Shown here: positions 1 through 6,803 of the stretch, piece by piece
How the letters are laid out: each line of letters starts with the position of its first letter
Position numbering within the stretch: position 1 is the first letter of the stretch
DNA from: Candidatus Stercoripulliclostridium merdigallinarum
GTDB taxonomy: Bacteria > Bacillota > Clostridia > Christensenellales > DTU072
Length of the DNA stretch: 6,925 bases
NCBI GenBank assembly: GCA_018714575.1
Contig: DVNF01000137.1
Span: forward strand, 1-6,925
Direction of reading: 5' to 3'
Notes under the pieces: model-generated
What the model was told of the DNA's origin: nothing
The model's input: only the letters and a program-made list of their open reading frames with translations
The model's database searches: none
Program-made: the position numbers and the translations under genes

Positions 1-1119
1 ACGGTAGTAGACGTAAAGATCTTTACCCGCGCCAACAAGGACGAGCTGAACCCCGGCGTCAACATGATGGTCAGGGTATATATCGCGCAGAAGAGGAAGA
101 TCGGCGTCGGCGACAAGATGGCAGGACGTCACGGCAACAAGGGCGTTATTTCGCGCGTGCTGCCGAAAGAAGACATGCCTTTCCTGGCGGACGGCACTCC
201 GTTGCAGATAGTATTGAACCCGTTGGGCGTTCCTTCGCGTATGAATATCGGACAGGTTTTGGAAGTCCACTTGGGATTGGTCGCCAACATGTTGGGTATC
301 AAAGTGGCTACGCCCGTATTCGACGGAGCGACTGAAACGGATATTCAGCAAATGTTCCGCGAAAACAAGATACCCGAACACGGCAAGCTGACCGTATACG
401 ACGGCAGAACGGGCGAAAAGTTCGAAAACCCCGTCACGGTCGGTTACATGTATATGTTAAAACTTATCCACCTTGTCGACGACAAGATCCATGCGCGTTC
501 TGTCGGACCGTATTCCTTGGTCACGCAACAGCCTTTGGGCGGCAAAGCTCAATTCGGCGGACAGCGTTTCGGCGAAATGGAAGTGTGGGCATTGGAAGCT
601 TACGGCGCCGCGAACATTTTGCAGGAGATGTTGACGGTAAAATCGGACGATATCATGGGCAGACAGAAGATATTCGATTCGATAATCAAATCGAACGTCA
701 CCGCCGAGCCCGGCTTGCCCGAAGCGTTTAAGGTCTTGAAAAAGGAAATGCAGGCGCTGTGCCTGGACATGAAGCTTTTGACGGACACCAACGCCGAGGT
801 ACAACTCAGCGAGCTGGACGACGACGATATGCCCAAGTACGAACCCGTCATTCAACGTTCCGGAGCCGAACACGTCGAGGAGAAAGAACATACCGAACCC
901 GAATCGCCTTTGTTCGGCGGTTCCGACGACGATATCACCAGCCTGTTCAACGATATGACGGGCGGTACGTCGGGCGCTTCGACGATAACGGACAGTCTGT
1001 TCGACGACGATGACGAAGACTCTGATTTTTCGGGCTTCGGAATAGCCGACGACGATGACGTAGGTTACACTGACGGCGAATCGTTGTTGCAAGGCGAATT
1101 CGACGACGACAAGGAATAA
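1..1119 (+). CDS. rpoB: RNA polymerase beta subunit, C-terminal part (5' end outside window)
   Basis: This is the last 372 residues of the beta subunit, which with beta-prime forms the catalytic core of bacterial RNA polymerase. The frame is open from base 1, so the gene is cut by the window edge; the ATG at 64 is internal. Visible hallmarks (residues counted from base 1) are KMAGRHGNKGV at 39-49, whose two lysines K39 and K47 match the conserved active-centre lysines K1065 and K1073 of E. coli; DDKIHARS with H164, matching E. coli H1237; and the PLGGKAQFGGQRFGEMEVWA block at about 178-199. The conserved fold ends near residue 260 (PEAFKVLKKEMQALCLDMKLL). After it come about 110 residues of Asp/Glu-rich, low-complexity tail with clusters such as LDDDDMP and FDDDDEDSD and three (P/S)LF motifs. 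Acidic tails of variable length occur in Bacillota RpoB; this one is long. rpoC follows 14 bp after the TAA stop, so the two are co-transcribed. Confidence 0.98.
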   Translation, partial: TVVDVKIFTRANKDELNPGVNMMVRVYIAQKRKIGVGDKMAGRHGNKGVISRVLPKEDMPFLADGTPLQIVLNPLGVPSRMNIGQVLEVHLGLVANMLGIKVATPVFDGATETDIQQMFRENKIPEHGKLTVYDGRTGEKFENPVTVGYMYMLKLIHLVDDKIHARSVGPYSLVTQQPLGGKAQFGGQRFGEMEVWALEAYGAANILQEMLTVKSDDIMGRQKIFDSIIKSNVTAEPGLPEAFKVLKKEMQALCLDMKLLTDTNAEVQLSELDDDDMPKYEPVIQRSGAEHVEEKEHTEPESPLFGGSDDDITSLFNDMTGGTSGASTITDSLFDDDDEDSDFSGFGIADDDDVGYTDGESLLQGEFDDDKE

Positions 1120-1125
1120 AGGAGG
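1120..1125 (+). promoter_or_regulatory. Ribosome binding site of rpoC (AGGAGG)
   Basis: A perfect AGGAGG lies directly after the rpoB stop. It is 5 nt from a GTG at 1131 and 8 nt from the adjacent in-frame ATG at 1134. The 8-nt spacing and the family N-terminus (M-[LI]-E-[LI]-N-x-F-D-A) favour the ATG at 1134. Starting at GTG would add only one residue. Confidence 0.85.
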
Positions 1126-1133
1126 ACTAAGTG

Positions 1134-4100
1134 ATGATAGAAATCAACAGCTTTGACGCAATGCAGATTTCTTTGGCGTCTCCCGAAAAGATCAGGGAAT
1201 GGTCTCACGGCGAAGTAACCAAACCCGAAACGATAAACTACAGGACGCAAAAGCCCGAAAAAGACGGACTTTTCTGCGAAAAGATATTCGGACCCACAAA
1301 GGACTACGAATGCCATTGCGGTAAATATAAACGTATCCGTTACAAAGGAATAATCTGCGACAAGTGCGGCGTGGAAGTTACCAAATCCAAGGTCAGAAGG
1401 GAAAGAATGGGCCATATCGAATTGGCTTCGCCCGTTGCTCACATTTGGTATTTCCGCGGTGTGCCCAGCCGTATCAGCACGATACTTGACATGCCCCCGA
1501 AAGAGGTGGAACAAGTTATCTACTACGCGGCTTTCGTCGTATTGGATCCCGGTCCCACGTCCTTTAAGTTCAAACAAGTCATAAAGGACGAGGAATACCG
1601 CGCCGCAGTCGACGAATTCGGCGCAAACTCCTTTAAAGTAGGCATGGGCGCCGAGGCGTTCAAGATCCTCCTTAGGGAGATCGATCTGGAAAAGGAATCG
1701 GAGGAGTTAAAGGCTATAGTCAAAACTTCCACCGGTCAAAAGCAACTGAAGGCGTCCAAGCGTTTGGACATAGTAGAAGCTTTCCGCACTTCCGGCAACC
1801 GTCCCGAATGGATGGTTCTGGACGTACTGCCGGTCATTCCTCCGGACATCAGACCTATGGTACAGCTGGACGGCGGCAGGTTTGCCACTTCCGATCTGAA
1901 CGACCTGTACAGAAGGGTCATAAACCGTAACAACCGTCTGAAAAAGATGATGGAATCGGGCGCGCCTGACATCGTCGTCAGAAACGAAAAACGTATGTTG
2001 CAAGAGGCTGTCGACGCGTTGGTAGATAACGGCAAGCACGGCAAAGCCGTCACCGGCCCCGGCAACCGTCCCTTGAAATCGCTGTCCGACATGCTGCGCG
2101 GCAAACAGGGCAGGTTCCGTCAAAACCTTTTGGGTAAGCGCGTAGACTACTCCGGACGTTCGGTTATCGTCGTAGGACCCGAACTGAAGCTGTATCAATG
2201 CGGTCTTCCAAAGGAAATGGCGTTGGAATTGTTCAAACCTTTCGTTTTCAGAAAGTTGGTCGAATTAGGTATTTCTCAAAACATAAAGAGCGCGAAACGC
2301 GCCGTGGAACGCGTTAAACCTCAGGTTTGGGACATATTGGAAGACGTCATCAAGGATCACCCCGTTTTGCTGAACAGGGCTCCTACATTGCACAGATTGG
2401 GTATCCAAGCGTTCGAACCCGTGTTGGTCGAAGGCAGAGCCATAAAGCTGCACCCGTTGGTTTGTTCGGCGTTCAACGCGGACTTCGACGGCGACCAGAT
2501 GCCCGTACACGTACCTCTGTCTATAGCGGCGCAGGTCGAGGCAAGGTTCTTGATGCTGTCCACGAATAATATATTAAAATTGTCGGACGGTAAACCTATC
2601 GTCAGCCCGACCCAGGACATGGTCATCGGTTCGTATTACCTGACTCAGGAAAAGCCGGGTGCAAAGGGCGAAGGCAGATACTTTACTTCGCCGGACGAAG
2701 CAAAGATGGCTTATCAAGTTGGCGACATCGCTTTGCAGGCAAAGATCAACGTCCGTATCACAAAAGAGATCGACGGTATGGTGTATAAGGAAATTATTCC
2801 CACCACTACCGGTAAGATCATCTTTAACGAAGCCATTCCGCAGACTTTGGGCTTTGTCGAAAGGAAAGAACCGCGCGACATGTTGAAATTCGAGATCGAC
2901 TTTTTGGTCGGCAAGAAACAGCTGTCGCAGATAGTCGAAAGGTGCTTTAAACAGCAGGGCGCTACCGCCGTAGCCGAGGTCTTGGATAAGATAAAGGCAT
3001 TGGGCTTTAAATATTCCACCTTGGGCGCTATTACGACTTCGGTATTCGACATGCAGATCCCGGGCGACAAGAAAAAGATCCTGGACGAAGCCGAAAAGCA
3101 GGTATTGCAGATCGAAAAGAACTACAAGCGCGGCTTGGTCACCGAAGAGGAACGTTATTCGGAAACCGTAAAGGTATGGGAAAAGGCTACGAACGACGTT
3201 GCAAAGAACTTGGAAGACAACTTCAAAAACTTTGACAAATTCAACCCCATCTGGATGATGGCGGATTCCGGAGCTCGTGGCTCGATGCAACAGATAAAAC
3301 AGCTGTCCGGTATGCGCGGATTGATGAGCGATCCTAACGGTAAGGTCATCGAGATCCCCGTCAAATCTTCCTTCCGCGAAGGCTTGTCGGTTTTGGAATA
3401 CTTTATCAGCTCGCACGGCGCCAGAAAGGGCGGAGCGGACACGGCGTTAAAGACGGCAGACTCCGGTTACCTGACCAGAAGGTTGGTCGACGTTGCTCAC
3501 GACGTCATAGTCAAAGAGGACGATTGCGGCGATACCAGAGGCTTTGAAGTAAAAGCATTGCGCGATTCCGCAGGCGCTGTCATCGAACCGTTAAAGGAAA
3601 GGATCGCGGGCAGGTTCTCCATAAATGCCATAGTCGATCCCGCTACGGGCGAAGAATTGGTGGCGGCGGACAGCCTGATTTCCGAAGACGACGCCGCGCG
3701 TATCGAAAAGGCGGGTATCGAATCCGTCAGGATCAGATCGGTATTGACCTGCAAAGCCAAATCGGGCATATGCGCGAAGTGCTACGGCGCGAACATGTCC
3801 AGCTGGAACAAAGTCAAGGTCGGCGAAGCCGTAGGTATAATCGCCGCACAATCCATCGGCGAACCCGGAACGCAGTTGACGATGCGTACCTTCCACACCG
3901 GCGGTATTGCGACGAACACCGACATTACGCAAGGTTTGCCGAGGGTCGAGGAATTGTTCGAAGCCAGAGACCCGAAAGGTAAAGCTACCGTTGCCAGCAT
4001 CACCGGTGACGTCACGGTCGAACCGACGGCGAACAATTCGATGAACTTGGTAAAGATCGAAAATGCCGGACAGGGCACCTATGCGGAATTCAAGATCCCC

Positions 4101-4760
4101 GTCGGAGCCAAATTGTTGGTAAAGACCGGCGACCACGTCGAAGCCGGCGATCCGTTGATGGTCGGTAGCATTTATCCGCAAGACACCTTGCGCACAAAGG
4201 GCGTCCAGGGCGTACAGGAATCGATGATCCGCGAAGTGCAATCGGCATATCGTTCCAACGGCGTCAACATTCAGGACAAACACATCGAAGTCATCGTCCG
4301 TCAGATGCTGAGGAAGGTCAGGATCATAGAACCCAACGACACCAACTTCATTCTGAACGAAGTCGTAGACTTGCATAAGATGGAAGAAGAAAACGAACGC
4401 GTATTGGAACAGGGCGGAGTACCCGCTTCGGCAAAGAGGATACTGTTGGGTATCACCAAATCCTCCTTGGCTACCGAATCGTTCCTGTCCGCGGCGTCCT
4501 TCCAGGAAACCACCAGAGTGTTGGTGGACGCGGCTATCAGAAGCAAGGTCGACCACTTCACGGGCTTGAAAGAAAACGTCATTATCGGAAAGCTGATTCC
4601 CGCGGGAACAGGCATGAAACTGTATAGGAACGTGACGATCGAAGCAGCCGACGATAGGTTCCAAAAACAACCTACCGAGGTCGAAGAACCGCTGTTCATA
4701 GACGATTACGACGATTCCGATATAGCCGATAATGCGGCAACGGACGATAAAAAAGCCTAG
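1134..4760 (+). CDS. rpoC: RNA polymerase beta-prime subunit
   Basis: This is the catalytic large subunit of RNA polymerase, 1,208 residues and normal for Bacillota. The N-terminal zinc finger has C60, C62, C75 and C78. The GKQGRFRQNLLGKRVDYSGRS block starts at about residue 323. The active-site loop NADFDGDQM is at 448-456, with the magnesium-binding aspartates D450, D452 and D454. The F-loop (ADSGARGSMQQIKQLSGMRG) starts at 710, and the bridge helix lies at about 745-790. The second zinc site uses C798, C873, C880 and C883. The trigger helices contain M917, R918 and H921 (TMRTFHTGG); the segment after them runs straight into LPRVEELFEARDPKGKA, so the large SI3 insertion of E. coli is absent. 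The C-terminus is a short acidic tail (about 1181-1208). The residue after NADFDGDQM is Pro where Ala is usual. The gene sits 14 bp downstream of rpoB, and the stop is TAG at 4758. The ATG at 1134 was chosen over GTG 1131 by spacing to AGGAGG and by family N-terminus. Confidence 0.98.
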   Translation: MIEINSFDAMQISLASPEKIREWSHGEVTKPETINYRTQKPEKDGLFCEKIFGPTKDYECHCGKYKRIRYKGIICDKCGVEVTKSKVRRERMGHIELASPVAHIWYFRGVPSRISTILDMPPKEVEQVIYYAAFVVLDPGPTSFKFKQVIKDEEYRAAVDEFGANSFKVGMGAEAFKILLREIDLEKESEELKAIVKTSTGQKQLKASKRLDIVEAFRTSGNRPEWMVLDVLPVIPPDIRPMVQLDGGRFATSDLNDLYRRVINRNNRLKKMMESGAPDIVVRNEKRMLQEAVDALVDNGKHGKAVTGPGNRPLKSLSDMLRGKQGRFRQNLLGKRVDYSGRSVIVVGPELKLYQCGLPKEMALELFKPFVFRKLVELGISQNIKSAKRAVERVKPQVWDILEDVIKDHPVLLNRAPTLHRLGIQAFEPVLVEGRAIKLHPLVCSAFNADFDGDQMPVHVPLSIAAQVEARFLMLSTNNILKLSDGKPIVSPTQDMVIGSYYLTQEKPGAKGEGRYFTSPDEAKMAYQVGDIALQAKINVRITKEIDGMVYKEIIPTTTGKIIFNEAIPQTLGFVERKEPRDMLKFEIDFLVGKKQLSQIVERCFKQQGATAVAEVLDKIKALGFKYSTLGAITTSVFDMQIPGDKKKILDEAEKQVLQIEKNYKRGLVTEEERYSETVKVWEKATNDVAKNLEDNFKNFDKFNPIWMMADSGARGSMQQIKQLSGMRGLMSDPNGKVIEIPVKSSFREGLSVLEYFISSHGARKGGADTALKTADSGYLTRRLVDVAHDVIVKEDDCGDTRGFEVKALRDSAGAVIEPLKERIAGRFSINAIVDPATGEELVAADSLISEDDAARIEKAGIESVRIRSVLTCKAKSGICAKCYGANMSSWNKVKVGEAVGIIAAQSIGEPGTQLTMRTFHTGGIATNTDITQGLPRVEELFEARDPKGKATVASITGDVTVEPTANNSMNLVKIENAGQGTYAEFKIPVGAKLLVKTGDHVEAGDPLMVGSIYPQDTLRTKGVQGVQESMIREVQSAYRSNGVNIQDKHIEVIVRQMLRKVRIIEPNDTNFILNEVVDLHKMEEENERVLEQGGVPASAKRILLGITKSSLATESFLSAASFQETTRVLVDAAIRSKVDHFTGLKENVIIGKLIPAGTGMKLYRNVTIEAADDRFQKQPTEVEEPLFIDDYDDSDIADNAATDDKKA

Positions 4761-4810
4761 GAAACAGAACGCGGTTAAAAGCGAACCTTAACATAACAAA
4801 ATCGACTACA

Positions 4811-4838
4811 GGCTCCCGAAGTTATTATTTCGGGAGCC
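4811..4838 (+). terminator. Perfect 10-bp hairpin between rpoC and metK (terminator-like, no T-tract)
   Basis: GGCTCCCGAA (4811-4820) pairs perfectly with TTCGGGAGCC (4829-4838) around an 8-nt loop. The stem is strong, but the bases after it (gtactcactaaaacag) carry no T-run, so it is not a canonical intrinsic terminator. It sits 50 bp after the rpoC stop and 17 bp before the metK ribosome binding site. It could be a partial terminator, an mRNA-end stabiliser or processing site, or a structure affecting metK translation. No convincing sigma-A promoter for metK is visible in the 107-bp gap; the best I found is a weak TCGACT/TATTAT pair with only 15 bp between. Confidence 0.45.
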
Positions 4839-4867
4839 GTACTCACTAAAACAGAAAGGAAACTGCC

Positions 4868-6055
4868 ATGAAAAGATTATTTACATCGGAATCGGTCACG
4901 GAGGGACACCCTGATAAAGTAGCCGACAGGATTTCGGATTCTGTCTTGGACGCGATGTTGTCGTTGGATCCCGATTGCCGCGTTGCCTGCGAAACCACCG
5001 TCACCACCGGAATGGTAAACGTCATGGGCGAGATCACTTTACATAAAGGATACGCCGACATTCCGTCTATCGTGCGTAAAGCCGTAAAGGATATAGGCTA
5101 TACCGATCCCGACTTGGGGTTCGATTACAGGAGCCTTGCAATCAATACGGCGATCAACGAACAGTCCCCGGACATCGCTTTGGGCGTAGACAAAAGCCTG
5201 GAGGCAAAGTCCGGCGATACCGACGATTACGATTCGGTGGGCGCAGGCGATCAGGGCATGATGTTCGGATACGCTACCGACGAAACGCAGGAATTGATGC
5301 CCCTTGCGCTGTCCTTGTCGCATAAGCTGTGCAAAAAGCTTGCCGAGGTCAGAAAGAACGGCACGCTAAGCTATCTGCGCCCGGACGGCAAAGCGCAAGT
5401 CAGCGTGGAATACGACGACGATAAACCCGTCAGGATCGCAGCCGTCGTCGTTTCGGCGCAACATTCGCCCGACGTCGATATAGAAGTCCTCAGGAAGGAC
5501 GTGCGCGAAAAAGTCATCGACGCGGTGATCCCCGCCGACATGGTCGACGCGGAAACCAAATATTATATAAATCCGACGGGTCGTTTCGTAACTGGCGGAC
5601 CGCACGGAGATTCGGGCTTGACCGGCAGAAAGATCATAGTCGACACCTACGGCGGCGCGGCAGGACACGGCGGCGGCTGTTTCAGCGGTAAAGATCCCAC
5701 AAAGGTGGATCGCTCCGCCAGCTATTACGCGCGCTACGTAGCAAAGAACCTGGTCGCGGCGGGTATCGCAAAACGCCTGGAGATCCAGGTAGCTTACGCT
5801 ATCGGTGTGGCGCGTCCCGTTTCGGTTTCGGTAAACAGCTTCGGCACAGGTATCGTTTCCGACGAGGACATCCTAAAGCTGATAGAAAAGTACTTCGATT
5901 TCCGCCCGAAGGCTATCATCGAAGCGTTGGATCTGAAACGCCCGATTTATTCGTCGACTTCGGCATACGGTCACTTCGGCAACCCCGATTTCCCCTGGGA
6001 AAAGACCGACAAAGCAGAAATTTTAAAGAAAGCGATCGCGGACAAAAATTATTAA
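4868..6055 (+). CDS. metK: S-adenosylmethionine synthetase (methionine adenosyltransferase)
   Basis: This cytoplasmic enzyme makes S-adenosylmethionine from methionine and ATP, releasing phosphate and diphosphate. The 395-residue length is normal. Visible motifs are TEGHPDK at 11-17 (H14, D16, K17), the signature GAGDQG at 125-130, LTGRK with R254/K255, and GGGCFSGKDPTKVDRS at about 268-283, whose K275, K279 and D281 match E. coli K265, K269 and D271. All catalytic positions I can place are intact. Small departures from the usual pattern are R21 where ADQISDA is common, G266 in place of the Arg of MARHGGG, and C271 where GGGAFSG is common; none falls on a catalytic residue I know. The start is the ATG at 4868, 7 nt after AAGGA (4856-4860). 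It is followed 34 bp later by an intrinsic terminator. Many Bacillota control metK with an S-box (SAM-I) riboswitch; the short leader here shows none of its conserved blocks. Confidence 0.98.
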   Translation: MKRLFTSESVTEGHPDKVADRISDSVLDAMLSLDPDCRVACETTVTTGMVNVMGEITLHKGYADIPSIVRKAVKDIGYTDPDLGFDYRSLAINTAINEQSPDIALGVDKSLEAKSGDTDDYDSVGAGDQGMMFGYATDETQELMPLALSLSHKLCKKLAEVRKNGTLSYLRPDGKAQVSVEYDDDKPVRIAAVVVSAQHSPDVDIEVLRKDVREKVIDAVIPADMVDAETKYYINPTGRFVTGGPHGDSGLTGRKIIVDTYGGAAGHGGGCFSGKDPTKVDRSASYYARYVAKNLVAAGIAKRLEIQVAYAIGVARPVSVSVNSFGTGIVSDEDILKLIEKYFDFRPKAIIEALDLKRPIYSSTSAYGHFGNPDFPWEKTDKAEILKKAIADKNY

Positions 6056-6088
6056 AATTTTTTCCGTAACTTCAGCTGACCAAAATTC

Positions 6089-6117
6089 AAAGTTCGCGCT
6101 AAGGTGCGGACTTTTTT
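6089..6117 (+). terminator. Intrinsic terminator after metK
   Basis: AAAGTTCGCGC (6089-6099) pairs with GTGCGGACTTT (6104-6114) along 11 positions, two of them G-U, around a TAAG loop. The stem runs into a T-tract (6112-6117). It lies 34 bp after the metK stop and should end the metK transcript. Confidence 0.85.
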
Positions 6118-6193
6118 GATTTAAATGAACTTTAGGTTAGCAAAATTTCCGTCATTTTGTAGGCAATTTTTTAGCATATTTTTGTCAAACGTG

Positions 6194-6225
6194 GGCAGAT
6201 TTTCGCAAAAAAGTGCGAAAATGCC
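6194..6225. repeat. Inverted repeat just upstream of the -35 box
   Basis: ATTTTCGCA (6199-6207) and TGCGAAAAT (6214-6222) are a perfect 9-bp inverted repeat with a 6-nt A-rich centre. The pairing can extend through GGC (6194-6196) with GCC (6223-6225) across a 2-nt bulge. It ends three bases before the -35 hexamer of the next gene. There is no T-run after it, so it is more likely an operator-like site or an upstream promoter element than a terminator. Function is inferred from position only. Confidence 0.5.
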
Positions 6226-6227
6226 TA

Positions 6228-6256
6228 TTGACAGGCGAATCAGCCTATGCTATTCT
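6228..6256 (+). promoter_or_regulatory. Strong sigma-A promoter with extended -10
   Basis: TTGACA (6228-6233) is followed after exactly 17 bp by TATTCT (6251-6256), with TG at 6248-6249 one base before the -10 box (extended -10). The start of transcription would fall near 6262-6264, giving a leader of about 50 nt before the ATG at 6313. The -35 matches the consensus fully and the -10 at five of six positions. The region is overlaid with GCCT/AGGC half-sites at 6223, 6233 and 6243, and a reverse copy at 6272, so repression or activation at this promoter is plausible. Confidence 0.85.
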
Positions 6257-6275
6257 ATGCTTAAGGTGAATAGGC

Positions 6276-6287
6276 AAAGCGCGCTTT
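6276..6287. repeat. 12-bp perfect palindrome in the leader
   Basis: AAAGCGCGCTTT is a perfect palindrome about 12-15 bases after the predicted transcription start and 13 bases before the AGGAGG. Its position suits an operator. As RNA it would make only a weak 4-bp stem. Confidence 0.4.
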
Positions 6288-6312
6288 AAAAAAACGCAAA
6301 GGAGGAGTCGAA

Positions 6313-6681
6313 ATGACCAAACTCGTTATCAGCGGAACCGCAAAAACTTACTCGGAAAAATTGGCGGCATTGGATGCCGACACTCTAGCCAAGGTCGAAG
6401 CCATCAAAGCGGCAATTTTGGCAAAAGACAAAAAGGTACACGAACGTATCAGTAAAAAATGCGCGACCTATAATTTAGGCAGAAGGGTGCTGGCAAAGAT
6501 CAGCATAATCGGCAAAAGCGTCAGGTTGCATTTTGCGATAGATCCCGCCGCGGAAGAATACGCGAAGTATCCGATAAAGGATTTTTCCGATAAAGCCAGC
6601 TACAAAGACGTGCCCGCAATGCTGAGGATAAGTAGCGATCTGGCATTCCGCCGAGCATTAAAGATTATCGAATCATTATAA
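6313..6681 (+). CDS. Small basic protein of unknown function
   Basis: This gene codes for 122 residues from the ATG at 6313, 7 nt after a perfect AGGAGG (6300-6305), and is driven by its own promoter at 6228-6256. No signal peptide or membrane segment is visible, so it is probably cytoplasmic. Residues 14-40 look like a helix rich in Ala and Lys. The rest alternates short hydrophobic strands and charged turns: HERISKKCATYNLGRRVLAK (43-62), KSVRLHFAIDP (68-78), KYPIKDFSD (85-93), and YKDVPAMLRISSDLAFRRALKIIES (97-121). There are about 24 Lys/Arg against 14 Asp/Glu, so it is basic. From memory, the pattern R-I-S ... F/Y-N-x-G-R ... L-A-K ... G-K ... L-x-[FY]-A-[IL]-D-P ... K-Y ... Y-x-x-V-P-x-x-x-R-I occurs in uncharacterised proteins of Clostridia, sometimes as tandem domains; I could not check this and know no function for it. 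Codon use resembles its neighbours. The stop codon TAA directly abuts an inverted-repeat element. Confidence 0.85.
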   Translation: MTKLVISGTAKTYSEKLAALDADTLAKVEAIKAAILAKDKKVHERISKKCATYNLGRRVLAKISIIGKSVRLHFAIDPAAEEYAKYPIKDFSDKASYKDVPAMLRISSDLAFRRALKIIESL

Positions 6682-6803
6682 TATTTTCCTGCCCGAGGGA
6701 AAGTTTAAGGGACGTTGTTAAACGAAAGAAGTTAGTACTTTAACAAACGATAGCTCACGCAAAGACGTTTTTATAAGGAAAAGAATTGTCGGGCAGGAAA
6801 ATA
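6682..6803. mobile_element. MITE-like element with perfect 15-bp terminal inverted repeats (candidate)
   Basis: TATTTTCCTGCCCGA (6682-6696) and TCGGGCAGGAAAATA (6789-6803) are perfect reverse complements, enclosing 92 bp. TAA stands on both sides (6679-6681 and 6804-6806), as a 3-bp target duplication would. The left TAA is also the stop codon of the preceding gene. The interior is AT-rich, carries a second 8-bp inverted repeat and no credible ORF. Size, ends and flanks fit a small non-autonomous transposable element, for instance one moved by an IS5-type transposase, some of which duplicate TNA. It could instead be a long structured 3' end of the transcript: there is no T-tract after the right arm. 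With A6681/T6804 counted the arms are 16 bp. Confidence 0.5.
6715..6746. repeat. Nested 8-bp inverted repeat inside the element
   Basis: TTGTTAAA (6715-6722) pairs perfectly with TTTAACAA (6739-6746) around 16 nt. CG (6713-6714) can add two more pairs with CG (6748-6749) across a single bulged A. It sits inside the larger inverted repeat, so the transcript could fold as a long stem with an internal arm. Confidence 0.45.

Noticed and set aside
1131..1133. GTG at 1131 as the rpoC start
   Set aside because: It is 5 nt from AGGAGG, while the ATG at 1134 has better spacing and gives the family's usual N-terminus.
3591..4670. A 359-codon open frame on the minus strand inside rpoC, and similar long antisense frames such as 2574-3416
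   Set aside because: They lie wholly opposite a strongly conserved gene and resemble no family. They arise from the codon bias of rpoC, which leaves few antisense stops.
4761..4867. SAM riboswitch in the metK leader
   Set aside because: The gap is short and contains only one simple hairpin; the conserved blocks of the S-box class are not seen.
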